Assembly: GCF_048571275.1 (NCBI RefSeq)
Contig: NZ_CP182357.1
Span: 2,170,001-2,234,000 of the forward strand
DNA length: 64,000 nt
Origin: Marinarcus sediminis
GTDB lineage: Bacteria; Campylobacterota; Campylobacteria; Campylobacterales; Arcobacteraceae
Direction: 5' to 3'
The notes beneath the pieces are model-generated. The model was not told where the DNA came from and did no database searches. It was given only the letters and a program-made list of their open reading frames with translations. The position numbers and the translations under genes were made by a program. Positions 52,404-60,887 of this stretch are shown here, piece by piece. Every line of letters starts with the position of its first letter. The first letter of the stretch is position 1.

Positions 52404-53273
52404 ATGTCTATTTTAATCAATAAAGATACCAAAGTTATTGTTCAAGGCTTTACAGGAAAAGAGGCAACTTTTCACGCGCAACAGTGCATAGAATATGGTA
52501 CGAAAATTGTTGCAGGAGTTACTCCTTATAAAGGAGGAACTACGCATTTAAACTTGCCTGTGTTTAACACCGTTAAAGAGGCTGTTGAGGCAACAGAAGC
52601 GACCGTTTCATTGATTTTTGTTCCACCTAAATTTGTGGCAGATGCCATCATGGAAGCAGCCAGTTACGGCATAAAACTCTGTATTGCCATCACCGAAGGT
52701 GCTCCAGTAAAAGATATACAAGTCGCCAAAGCTTATGCCATTAAAAACGGTATGCAACTCATTGGCCCTAATTGCCCAGGTATCATCACTGCCCAAGAGT
52801 GTAAATTGGGAATCATGCCTGGCGCAATTTTTAAAAAAGGGTGTGTGGGACTTATCTCAAAATCAGGAACACTCACCTATGAAGCATCAAATCAAATTGT
52901 GCAATCTGGCTTGGGTATTTCAACCGCTGTTGGTATTGGGGGTGATCCTATTATTGGATTAAGTTACAAAGAACTTTTAACCATGTTTGAAGCAGATGAA
53001 CAAACCCGTGCCATTGTTTTAATTGGTGAAATTGGTGGAACACTCGAAATAAAAGCAGCTGAATTTATTAAAGAGCATATCACGAAACCCGTAATAGCAT
53101 TTATTGCGGGACAAAGTGCACCAAAAGGCAAAAGAATGGGACATGCTGGTGCCATTGTCAGTGGGGGAAAAGGGACAGCAAAAGAGAAAATGGATGCCTT
53201 AGAGGCGTGTGGAGTAACGGTCGTTAAATCACCTGGTCATATTGGTCAAGCTGTAAAAGATATTTTGGGATAA
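52404..53273 (+). CDS. sucD: Succinyl-CoA ligase, alpha subunit
   Basis: A 289-aa subunit with the CoA-binding fold (VIVQGFTGKEATFHAQQ), PNCPGIITAQECKLGIMPG, and the phosphohistidine loop KRMGHAGAIVSGGKGTAKEKM. The transferable phosphate sits on the histidine in GHAG. The operon continues one base later with an AEC transporter. Confidence 0.97.
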   Translation: MSILINKDTKVIVQGFTGKEATFHAQQCIEYGTKIVAGVTPYKGGTTHLNLPVFNTVKEAVEATEATVSLIFVPPKFVADAIMEAASYGIKLCIAITEGAPVKDIQVAKAYAIKNGMQLIGPNCPGIITAQECKLGIMPGAIFKKGCVGLISKSGTLTYEASNQIVQSGLGISTAVGIGGDPIIGLSYKELLTMFEADEQTRAIVLIGEIGGTLEIKAAEFIKEHITKPVIAFIAGQSAPKGKRMGHAGAIVSGGKGTAKEKMDALEACGVTVVKSPGHIGQAVKDILG

Positions 53274-53274
53274 G

Positions 53275-54174
53275 ATGGATAATTTTATTTTAATTGCATT
53301 GGCAATTGTTCTTGGATATATTCTACAAAAACTCAATATTTTTTCAAAAGAGGCACCCACAACACTCAATCAATTTGTAATATACATTTCGTTGCCTGCG
53401 ATGATTTTATTGCAAATACCGAAACTTTCATTCTCTATTGATATGTTTATGCCCATTATCATTGCTTGGTCAGTCATGATTATCTCCGTTATTTTGGTTC
53501 TTTCAGTCTCAAAACTCTTGGAGTTTTCAAAAGAGATAACGGGTTGTTTAATGTTGGTCACAGTTTTAGGAAACAGCTCATTTTTAGGTATTCCTATTGT
53601 CAATGCCTATTTTGGAGCAGAAGCACTTCCGTATGTCATTGTTTATGATCAATTGGGAACTTTTATTGCTTTGGCAAGTTATGGAACATTTGTGGCATCG
53701 TATTACTCAAGTAAAAGTGAACTCAATTTTAAAATCATTATTCAAAAAGTGTTGACTTTTCCACCCTTTTTGTCACTGGTACTCGCACTGTTTCTTATGG
53801 GGGTAAATTTCCCATCTTTGATAAACAATGTACTGGAAACTTTGAGTTCTACGATTGTTCCTTTGGCGTTGGTTGCTGTTGGATTGCAGTTAAAACTCAA
53901 ACTTCCTGGTCATGAAGTCAAACCCTTTACTGCAGCACTCTTGATTAAACTTCTCATTGCACCTACGATTGCTATTCTTATGTGTAAACTCTTTTCATGG
54001 AGCAGTGAGGCGGCCAGTGTATCTATTATGGAAGCGGGAATGGCTCCCATGATAACGGCAGGTGCAGTAGCATCCATGGCAGGACTTGCCCCACGATTAA
54101 GTTCTGCTATTGTAGGTTATGGAATATTGATTTCTTTTTTAACCACAGCAGTATTATATAAAATCATTATCTGA
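53275..54174 (+). CDS. AEC family transporter downstream of sucCD
   Basis: A 299-aa membrane protein with about ten helices. The repeat motifs VTVLGNSSFLGIPIVNAYFG and EAGMAPMITAGAVASMAGLAP mark the AEC family. It starts 1 bp after the sucD stop, so it is co-transcribed; a role in succinate or other dicarboxylate export is inferred from position only. It is a distant paralogue of the transporter at 45.1 kb. The gene ends in a perfect hairpin. Confidence 0.92.
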   Translation: MDNFILIALAIVLGYILQKLNIFSKEAPTTLNQFVIYISLPAMILLQIPKLSFSIDMFMPIIIAWSVMIISVILVLSVSKLLEFSKEITGCLMLVTVLGNSSFLGIPIVNAYFGAEALPYVIVYDQLGTFIALASYGTFVASYYSSKSELNFKIIIQKVLTFPPFLSLVLALFLMGVNFPSLINNVLETLSSTIVPLALVAVGLQLKLKLPGHEVKPFTAALLIKLLIAPTIAILMCKLFSWSSEAASVSIMEAGMAPMITAGAVASMAGLAPRLSSAIVGYGILISFLTTAVLYKIII

Positions 54175-54198
54175 AGTAAATTGCTTTACTTCAGATAA
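54167..54198. terminator. Two-way hairpin between the AEC transporter and cowN
   Basis: A perfect 14-bp inverted repeat (TTATCTGAAGTAAA / TTTACTTCAGATAA) with a TTGC loop covers the transporter stop codon. The T-run is short. Confidence 0.65.
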
Positions 54199-54199
54199 T

Positions 54200-54502
54200 T
54201 TAACAACACTCTAACTCAGCTCGGTCAAGAATGTCAATTCCTTTTTGGAAATCATACTCTTCAAACAAATCAGAGATATAAAAAACATTGGAACAAACAT
54301 AATACAAAATATCTTTGTATCCCTCTTTTTCATAAATTTCTGCATAATTTTCGGGTATATGCTCATAAAATCTTTTCCAAAAACTGTTATTGGCTTCTGG
54401 TTTATCTTCTAATAATTCTGCAAGTGCATCCAATACTTCAATGGCATTGGCGTAACAATCGATGTTATCAAAGGTTACATACCTGTCTCTTACTTTACTC
54501 AT
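54200..54502 (-). CDS. cowN: CowN, protects nitrogenase from carbon monoxide
   Basis: A 100-aa protein that matches CowN from end to end: DRYVTFDNIDCYANAIEVLD near the start, NSFWKRFYEH in the middle, VCSNVFYISDLFEEYD, and the double cysteine ending RAELECC. In Rhodospirillum rubrum and Gluconacetobacter, CowN sustains N2 fixation when CO is present by acting on nitrogenase. No nif gene is in the window, so the target must lie elsewhere. AAGGAG precedes the ATG. Confidence 0.85.
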   Translation of the reverse strand: MSKVRDRYVTFDNIDCYANAIEVLDALAELLEDKPEANNSFWKRFYEHIPENYAEIYEKEGYKDILYYVCSNVFYISDLFEEYDFQKGIDILDRAELECC

Positions 54503-54557
54503 TGCTTCTCCTTCGTTTTCCCCATTGTTTTACATACAATTTCTATTCCAATGGGAA

Positions 54558-55661
54558 TCAAAGAGAAGCTTTAACCAACTCCAAACCTCTTTTTATGTCT
54601 TCAATATTGGTATGACTGTAGTTAAATCGGACTTCACTTGTTTTTCGATTATCAATATAAAATTCACTTCCAGGAACAAAAACAACCCTATTTTTCATGC
54701 ATCGTTGTACCAATTCAAAAGAGTCTAAATCATTAAATTTTCCATATAAAAACATACCTCCTTTGGGTTTCGTGAAAGTAAACTCTGGCAATACCTCTTC
54801 TAAGGTTTGTGCAAAAAAATTCATTTTTGTTTTGTAATCATTTCGAATGGTTTGAAGGTGCATCTTATATCGGTTTTCATCTTTTAAATACTCATCTAAA
54901 ATATGTTGTGAAATTCCACAACTGTGTAAATCAATGCTCTCTTTAATGATCATAATTGAGCGAATCAACGTTTCACTTGCACGAATCCACCCTATTCTTA
55001 AACTCGGTGCCAATGTTTTCGAAAAAGAGCCCAAATGAAAACTGTTTTGGGGAAGCTCTTTACTGATACTTTTATTTTTTTTATCAAAATATAATTCGCT
55101 GTAAGGACTGTCTTCAATTAAAATTCCATTATATTTTTGCACAATTTTGGCAATTTGTTCTCTTTTGTCTTGAGAATATGTTGAAGAAAAGGGGTTTTGA
55201 AAATCAGGAATCAAATACGCCAATTTTGTCTTTTCAAAACTCTTCTCAAAGGCATCAATTATGATACCATCCTCTTCAAGTTTCACACCTTGCATCTTTA
55301 ATTTGTTGAGTTTAAAAATGTTCATCGCCCCCAAATATGAAGGTTCTTCTACGGTAATATCTTTAAGTTCAAAATATTTTGCAATGATATACATGGCTTG
55401 TTGACTGCCCGTAGTAATTAAAATATTTTCTGCTTTTGTTGGAAATCCTTCATTGCTGTATTGTTGTGCAATTTTTTCTCTTAAAGGTTTAATTCCATTG
55501 CTCACGCTGTATTGTAAAACTTTTGGATTATCAAATATTTTTTGTGTTACATTTTTTAAATCTTCAACGGGGAAGAGCTTTTCATTGGGCAATCCTCCTG
55601 CAAAAGAGATGGTTTGTTCATCTATGGATTCAAGAATTTCTCGTATAAATGACCTTTTCAT
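54558..55661 (-). CDS. PLP-dependent aminotransferase (class I/II, MocR/2-aminoadipate type)
   Basis: A 367-aa fold-type I aminotransferase. Blocks include SFAGGLPNEKLFP, TTGSQQAMYIIAKYF, EDSPYSELYFD and the PLP lysine in GSFSKTLAPSLRIGW, with a C-terminal RFNYSHTN arginine for the carboxylate. It resembles LysN-type enzymes and MocR aminotransferase domains without the HTH. The substrate is unknown. It is divergent from an AraC/GyrI regulator with a dyad between them. Confidence 0.9.
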   Translation of the reverse strand: MKRSFIREILESIDEQTISFAGGLPNEKLFPVEDLKNVTQKIFDNPKVLQYSVSNGIKPLREKIAQQYSNEGFPTKAENILITTGSQQAMYIIAKYFELKDITVEEPSYLGAMNIFKLNKLKMQGVKLEEDGIIIDAFEKSFEKTKLAYLIPDFQNPFSSTYSQDKREQIAKIVQKYNGILIEDSPYSELYFDKKNKSISKELPQNSFHLGSFSKTLAPSLRIGWIRASETLIRSIMIIKESIDLHSCGISQHILDEYLKDENRYKMHLQTIRNDYKTKMNFFAQTLEEVLPEFTFTKPKGGMFLYGKFNDLDSFELVQRCMKNRVVFVPGSEFYIDNRKTSEVRFNYSHTNIEDIKRGLELVKASL

Positions 55662-55731
55662 ATGTTCGTAACCTTTTTTTATTTGAAGAATACATCAAAA
55701 GAATCTTTTTTTCTTCACTATTTGTGCTATA

Positions 55732-55756
55732 AAAGTTAGCTATTATTGCTAATTTT
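55732..55756. promoter_or_regulatory. Candidate operator dyad between aminotransferase and AraC-type regulator
   Basis: A dyad TTAGC-N7-GCTAA (55736-55752) with extended similarity (AAAGTTAGC against AAAATTAGC) lies about 20 bases upstream of the regulator's -10 box and between the two divergent genes. Confidence 0.4.
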
Positions 55757-55771
55757 ACAAACAGTTTATGT

Positions 55772-55777
55772 TATACT
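55772..55777 (+). promoter_or_regulatory. -10 box TATACT six bases before the AraC-type regulator ATG
   Basis: TATACT, then CAATGT, then ATG at 55784, with no ribosome-binding site. The spacing is the same as for recR and cmoB, suggesting a leaderless mRNA. Confidence 0.5.
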
Positions 55778-55783
55778 CAATGT

Positions 55784-56665
55784 ATGAAAAACGAAACACT
55801 CAAAAAAAGAGAAAAAATTGCCAATAATGTTATGAACTATATTTACAAATACATTGATACCAATATCGATATGGACGATTTATGTTATGAACTTCAAATC
55901 AGTAAATTTCATTTACATCGTGTTTTTAAAGAGGCTTTTGGGAAAAATATTTATGAAACCATCAAATCAATACGACTGCAAAAAGCATCCAATCTTTTAA
56001 TTACCAACAACAATTCAACCATTACAGCAGTAGCAAATATGTGCGGATACAGTTCTCAAACTTCATTTATTCGCGCGTTTAAACAACGATTTAATATGAC
56101 ACCAAATAGATGGCGACAAAACGGGTATAAAACCTACTCAAATGAGATTTTAAAGGCTTCTCAAAGTACACTCTCTTCGGAAGCCAGTTTCCTAAACTTA
56201 GAGCCAAAAATTGTGAAAATGCCCAAAATGAAGGGGTATTACATTCGACATAAAGGGTATGACAAAAGCATTAGAAAAACATGGGAAAAACTCAATATTT
56301 GGACACTGAGCAATAACATTAAACATTTTCAACAAATGGGATTACACCACGACAACCCCATTGTCACACCTTTAAACGAGTGCCAATATATTGCAGCAAT
56401 CATTCTGGGGGAAGATGAAAAAGAGCCTCCAAACTCATCTCTGCCTACGTTTATTTTGCAAGAAGGCATTTATGCAAAGTTCAAAGTCGAGGGGAAATAT
56501 GGAGATGTGTTAAAACTCATTCAATGGGTTTACCAAGATTGGCTTATAAAAAGTGGTTATGAAACTACCACTCATCCTTCGTATGCAATATATGAAAAAA
56601 ATCATTTCATCGAGGATGATGGAAAATTTATTTTAGATTACTATGTGCCTATCACGTTTTATTGA
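55784..56665 (+). CDS. AraC family regulator with GyrI-like effector domain
   Basis: A 293-aa protein of the Rob type. Residues ~10-110 hold the two AraC helix-turn-helix units (DLCYELQISKFHLHRVFKEAFG and VANMCGYSSQTSFIRAFKQRF). Residues ~140-293 form a GyrI-like small-molecule binding domain (EPKIVKMPKMKGYYIRHKGYDKSI). Such regulators often bind hydrophobic drugs or salicylate-like compounds. Its 3' end overlaps cti by 7 bases. It is divergent from the aminotransferase gene, which is a plausible target. Confidence 0.92.
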   Translation: MKNETLKKREKIANNVMNYIYKYIDTNIDMDDLCYELQISKFHLHRVFKEAFGKNIYETIKSIRLQKASNLLITNNNSTITAVANMCGYSSQTSFIRAFKQRFNMTPNRWRQNGYKTYSNEILKASQSTLSSEASFLNLEPKIVKMPKMKGYYIRHKGYDKSIRKTWEKLNIWTLSNNIKHFQQMGLHHDNPIVTPLNECQYIAAIILGEDEKEPPNSSLPTFILQEGIYAKFKVEGKYGDVLKLIQWVYQDWLIKSGYETTTHPSYAIYEKNHFIEDDGKFILDYYVPITFY

Positions 56666-59001
56666 TCAATTTCATACACCGTTTCATCTACATATCGATT
56701 TAAATCAAACAAACCATAATTTTTTGAGTCATATTTTTTAAATTCACTGTCAAACCAATCATACACTTTCCAAAAGTTTTTATTGGCTCGATTGATGACA
56801 AATTTATTGAGTATTTTTAAATTGGCTTTATTCTCTTTGTAATTTTGAATGATATTAAAAAACTCACTTAAATCGTCTTGTTTTACCACCACAAAAACAT
56901 TGGGATATGATCCTACAAAACCTCGTTTAAAATTGATTCTGTCTTTGCTTGGATCCAATCTTGAAGCTTCGTCAAACATAAATGCCACATTCCTGTGCCA
57001 ACGGTTAATGATAAAACTGTAAACATAATTTTCACCCGAATTCATTTCAATTCGGATATAGGCTAAATTTGATTTTGAACCAGTAAATTGTTGAATAATT
57101 TCTGAACTATTAGGCAACGTCAAAGCTTTAAAGCTCTCTTCAATCTCTTCAATAGTGTTGTATTTCTCTTTTATTGGAGAAGCTTTGTACCCTTTTTCAA
57201 TAAAATTAATTTTATCTTTGGGTGTGTTGGTATATGCCAAAAGTTTTTCTACAAACTCTTTTTTATAGGAGTTTGTTTCATACTTAATATTGCTTTCTTG
57301 ATGTGATTTTGTAAAAATATCGCCATAGTTTATATCGCCATCTTCATACCAAGAACTAAAATATTGTGATCTTGACTCTCGAGGTAAAAACTCCAAAAAG
57401 TTGCTCTCTCCTTCAATTCTGAGTCGATCCATATATTTTCGCACCATCAATTGATGCCCAGTATTTCCAAAAATATCAAAACCAGCGACCAATGAATAGT
57501 AGAGTCTTTCAACCAAAGAGTAATCCATTACCCATAAAGTTTTAGGGATATCGCCCCAAGCACCTTTATGCACAGAAGCTGAATCAAAGTGTCTGTAGAC
57601 AGTCAATATTGAGTCATTGCTGTTTTTATTTCCCTTCCAAATTGACTCAAGAGGCAATCCTTTGGGGAAATAGGTTTGATAAATGATATCTTTGTTTTTG
57701 TAATACTCTTTTGTTTTTTCATACCCACGATAAATGTCAATCATTTTAAACAACCCTAAATTATTGCCATACTCATTGGGGATAGACAAATTAATCAAAT
57801 TGTCATGTAAAAAATATTTGTCGTACAAAGCGACATCATATTTTGGGTCTAAAAACATTACCCAAAACTGATCTTGAATGACATTTAATGCCACTTGACC
57901 TTTACAAACAGGCCCTCGAATAAATGTCATGATAAAAAAGTGAATGTCATCCAACAAGAATTGGTATCGACTTTTTGCAGGTATTTGTTCAAAAGTCTTT
58001 AATGCATTGGCTGCACTTAAATGTGCATATGATGGCATATGAGGTATTTCATCCCAATTTGGAGTAATAAACAGTTCATTCAATCTTTTGAGTTTTTCTT
58101 CATTTAGCTCATACACCATGTGCGTTTTATGCACAAGAGTGGACTCTATTTTTTTAAACCGATAATAAAATTTTCCTTCAATTTCATCAAAAGGAAATCG
58201 TGTGGCAATCACATTAACACCATTTGTTGCTGTTTTAGATCGAACCAATTCATAAAAAGCGTGGGGTGTTCCAAAAGAGATGTGTGCCAGAAAAAGATGC
58301 TCGTAAATATATCTTGCCATCACTTGATGTTTAATATCACTTTGATTAAAAAATGCTTCAAATTTTTGTATTTGAAGGGAATCTTTTTGAGAAATGGCTT
58401 CAACGTGTGTGCTGTTTTTTGCACCTTGACTCAACCAAGTTTGTACAAGATTATACTCTTTGTCTTCTAATGCAGGGAAGCCATAAGGCATTCCTTTATG
58501 AGGATTATCGTTAAAATACGTTTCCAATTCACTCCTATTTTTTACACAACTGAGTTCATCGGTTTCAGGAGAGTATTTTCCAATGCTTTTTGGGTTTTTC
58601 ATTTTTTGATATAAAAAACGCATCATTATGGATTCATTGTTATTCTCTTCTGCTGTATCAAGTTTTTCTGTGACAGAAAAAAAGCCTTTTTCTCTCCACT
58701 CATTTTCATTTTTTGCATCAATAAAAAGACGGGTAGGTTCGATGGCATTTAATCGGTTTTCATAGACGCTTATTTTTGTAGCACCTCGTTCTAAGCCCTC
58801 ATAAGATGAAAGTTTTAATTGACATGCCGAATTATAACAAGAGTGACATGTCACGCAACGTCTGTCTAAAATGGGTTTAATATCGTTCTCATAAGAGAGC
58901 TCTTTATTGACCTTATTAAAAGTAATTGGCGCTAAGGGTTTCATCGAACATGCACTAAAAAGTACTATTGTAAGTGAAAAAAGCAGTATATGTAATTTCA
59001 T
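56659..59001 (-). CDS. cti: Fatty acid cis/trans isomerase Cti
   Basis: A 780-aa periplasmic lipoprotein: the signal peptide ends at the lipobox LFSAC (C18). The heme site lies near residues 49-60 (RRCVTCHSCYNSACQLKL), followed by SSYEGLERGATK, a Cti signature. The rest matches Cti (SFGTPHAFYELVRSKT, ATRFPFDEIEGKFYYRF, FLPRESRSQYFSSWYEDG). Cti turns cis double bonds of membrane phospholipids into trans, stiffening the membrane against solvents and heat. The heme is a client for CcsBA. Confidence 0.93.
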   Translation of the reverse strand: MKLHILLFSLTIVLFSACSMKPLAPITFNKVNKELSYENDIKPILDRRCVTCHSCYNSACQLKLSSYEGLERGATKISVYENRLNAIEPTRLFIDAKNENEWREKGFFSVTEKLDTAEENNNESIMMRFLYQKMKNPKSIGKYSPETDELSCVKNRSELETYFNDNPHKGMPYGFPALEDKEYNLVQTWLSQGAKNSTHVEAISQKDSLQIQKFEAFFNQSDIKHQVMARYIYEHLFLAHISFGTPHAFYELVRSKTATNGVNVIATRFPFDEIEGKFYYRFKKIESTLVHKTHMVYELNEEKLKRLNELFITPNWDEIPHMPSYAHLSAANALKTFEQIPAKSRYQFLLDDIHFFIMTFIRGPVCKGQVALNVIQDQFWVMFLDPKYDVALYDKYFLHDNLINLSIPNEYGNNLGLFKMIDIYRGYEKTKEYYKNKDIIYQTYFPKGLPLESIWKGNKNSNDSILTVYRHFDSASVHKGAWGDIPKTLWVMDYSLVERLYYSLVAGFDIFGNTGHQLMVRKYMDRLRIEGESNFLEFLPRESRSQYFSSWYEDGDINYGDIFTKSHQESNIKYETNSYKKEFVEKLLAYTNTPKDKINFIEKGYKASPIKEKYNTIEEIEESFKALTLPNSSEIIQQFTGSKSNLAYIRIEMNSGENYVYSFIINRWHRNVAFMFDEASRLDPSKDRINFKRGFVGSYPNVFVVVKQDDLSEFFNIIQNYKENKANLKILNKFVINRANKNFWKVYDWFDSEFKKYDSKNYGLFDLNRYVDETVYEIDQ

Positions 59002-59100
59002 TGTTTATCCAAAAAGTAAGTATGATATTGTATCGCTTTTTATTTAATCCATCATTAACTGTATCACAGTTGTAACAATCATAGTAAAAATAATATAATT

Positions 59101-59130
59101 TTATAAATCCCTTTTTTATGGGAATTATAA
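59101..59130. promoter_or_regulatory. Dyad upstream of the flagellin gene
   Basis: An 11-bp inverted repeat with one mismatch (TTATAAATCCC / GGGAATTATAA) and 8-base spacer lies ~95 bases before the flagellin ATG, in the otherwise AT-rich gap between cti and flagellin. It may bind a regulator or stop transcription from the cti side. Confidence 0.35.
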
Positions 59131-59197
59131 AAAATAATCATAAAAAATAATTTATTTTCTTAAAGATAATTTAATCTTAAAAAGACTAGAATTAAAG

Positions 59198-59203
59198 TAT
59201 AAA
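59198..59203 (+). promoter_or_regulatory. Possible -10 box TATAAA of the flagellin gene
   Basis: TATAAA lies 19 bases before the ATG with AAGGAG between. No sigma-28 or sigma-54 motif (TGGCAC-N5-TTGC) is visible. Confidence 0.35.
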
Positions 59204-59222
59204 GAAAACTAAGGAGTTTATC

Positions 59223-60053
59223 ATGACCATTAGTAACAGTAACATTCAGTCGTATACCAACAACAATACGCAATTAAACAACAGCCTTCAAAGAGTTGCT
59301 ACTGGGCTTTTAATCAATCAAGCTTCGGATAATGCTTCATCCTTAGCAATATCTGAAAAACTAAAAGTTCAAGCAAGTGGTCTTTCTCAAAGCATTGAAA
59401 ATGTAAACAGTGCATTGGCATTAACACAAATTGGCGATAAAGCCATTTCGGAACAATCCAATATTTTAGACAGTGTTAAAAAAGATTTACTTCAAGCTTC
59501 AACCGCAACAACAAGTCAAGAAGGACGAGAAGCCTTATTACAAAACATTCAAAAATCGCTTGAACAATATAACAATATTGCTAAATCGACAAATTATAAT
59601 GGGACAACGCTACTTCAAGCTTCAGCAACCGATACAGCAGCCAGCAGCAGTTTGGATTTTCAAGCAGGAGATGGTTCATCTGATATTATTTCAACAACAG
59701 CTATTCAAGCCAATACTACAGGAACCGGTTTAGATGCATTGTTAAATCAAGACCCTGCTACTTTTGATGCGGCAACAGCAAGCAGTTATTTAGACACATT
59801 AGATACAGCAATAACAAAATTAAACGATTACCGTTCTGATTTGGGTTCAACTTCAAATCAACTCCAAAGTGCGAACAGAAATCTGGCAAGCCAATACACA
59901 AGCACTATGGAAGCAAACTCTATCTTAATTGATATTGATTACTCAAAAGAGGTTACCAACTTTAATAAACAAAACATTCTTTCACAAGTAGGTGCCTTTA
60001 CAGTTGCCCAATCCAATATCAGCCAACAAAATGTGTTAAGACTGCTACAATAG
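59223..60053 (+). CDS. Flagellin (short)
   Basis: A 276-aa flagellin with only the conserved D0/D1 ends: NNNTQLNNSLQRVATGLLINQASDNASSLAISEKL at the N-terminus (seen as QRVATGLLINQASDNAS) and FNKQNILSQVGAFTVAQSN, then QQNVLRLLQ, at the C-terminus. The middle is short, rich in Ala, Ser and Thr, so the D2/D3 surface domains are missing. Short flagellins are known in Arcobacter. No second flagellin gene is adjacent. AAGGAG precedes the ATG and a hairpin follows. Confidence 0.93.
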   Translation: MTISNSNIQSYTNNNTQLNNSLQRVATGLLINQASDNASSLAISEKLKVQASGLSQSIENVNSALALTQIGDKAISEQSNILDSVKKDLLQASTATTSQEGREALLQNIQKSLEQYNNIAKSTNYNGTTLLQASATDTAASSSLDFQAGDGSSDIISTTAIQANTTGTGLDALLNQDPATFDAATASSYLDTLDTAITKLNDYRSDLGSTSNQLQSANRNLASQYTSTMEANSILIDIDYSKEVTNFNKQNILSQVGAFTVAQSNISQQNVLRLLQ

Positions 60054-60075
60054 TTAAAGTCAATCGACTTTAACT
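60052..60075 (+). terminator. Terminator hairpin after flagellin
   Basis: A perfect 10-bp stem (AGTTAAAGTC / GACTTTAACT) with an AATC loop begins at the flagellin stop codon. Confidence 0.65.
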
Positions 60076-60155
60076 GTTGTCTCTCTCTGTATTTTACACT
60101 TTCTAAACAATTTTTCTGTATCATCTTATTATAAAATTTTATATTAGGACAATGT

Positions 60156-60884
60156 ATGTTAACTATCTTTAAACGAACCCTCTTCTTCTCTCTTTTTTTT
60201 ATGATCGCTCATGCACAAGATCTGAAAGAAGTATCTTCTCAGGAGCTTGTAAATATTCAAGCATTAAACTTAATCAAACAAGCAAACATAGAGGTCAATA
60301 AAGCATATGACGCTCAAAGTTTATACCTGCTTGATTCAACCATACAAGGACAAAAACAATCCATTTATCTCACAAAAGATAAAAAATATATTATTGCGGG
60401 AAATGCCATGGATGCCACTACAGGATCGGCATTAACACTTCCTATTGATTTAAGCATTACACAAAACAAAGAGGCATTAACCTTTGGCAGTGGAAAAGAT
60501 GAATATATTCTTTTTACCGATCCAGAATGTCCTTATTGTAAAAAATTTGAGTCGTTTTTCCCTCAACTTGAAAAATTTGTCAAAATAAAAGTCTTCTTTT
60601 ATCCGTTGAGTTTTCATGAAAAGGCAAAAAATTTATCGCTGTACATTTTAAGCCAAAAAACAAATGAAGCAAAAATAGATGCCATGTTAAACATAGATGC
60701 CTCTTCAGAACTATTTATTAAACGTAATCAAAAAAGTTTGGCTTCATATGAAGCACATTTAGAAGAAGAGATGAACATTGCACGAACATTAAATATATCG
60801 GGAACACCTACGATTTTTAATAAAAAAGGAAATAAAGTTTCTTGGGTAGGTCTTCTTAAAAAATACAATATAGAGGTCAAATAA
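60156..60884 (+). CDS. Periplasmic thioredoxin-fold protein (DsbC/DsbG-like)
   Basis: A 242-aa protein with a signal peptide (TLFFSLFFMIAHAQD). Residues ~25-100 resemble a DsbC-type N-terminal domain; the thioredoxin fold follows with the active site CPYC (C125, C128) in TDPECPYCKKFE and the cis-proline loop SGTPTIF. It would isomerise or reduce disulfides in the periplasm, perhaps also keeping heme-binding cysteines reduced for CcsBA. It ends 4 bp before the convergent DUF3095 gene. Confidence 0.9.
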   Translation: MLTIFKRTLFFSLFFMIAHAQDLKEVSSQELVNIQALNLIKQANIEVNKAYDAQSLYLLDSTIQGQKQSIYLTKDKKYIIAGNAMDATTGSALTLPIDLSITQNKEALTFGSGKDEYILFTDPECPYCKKFESFFPQLEKFVKIKVFFYPLSFHEKAKNLSLYILSQKTNEAKIDAMLNIDASSELFIKRNQKSLASYEAHLEEEMNIARTLNISGTPTIFNKKGNKVSWVGLLKKYNIEVK

Positions 60885-60887
60885 CGT

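Noticed and set aside
56659..59001. Calling the Cti gene a generic cytochrome c
   Set aside because: The CVTCHSC motif with following CQLKL and EGLERGATK blocks and the 780-aa length are specific to the cis/trans isomerase family.
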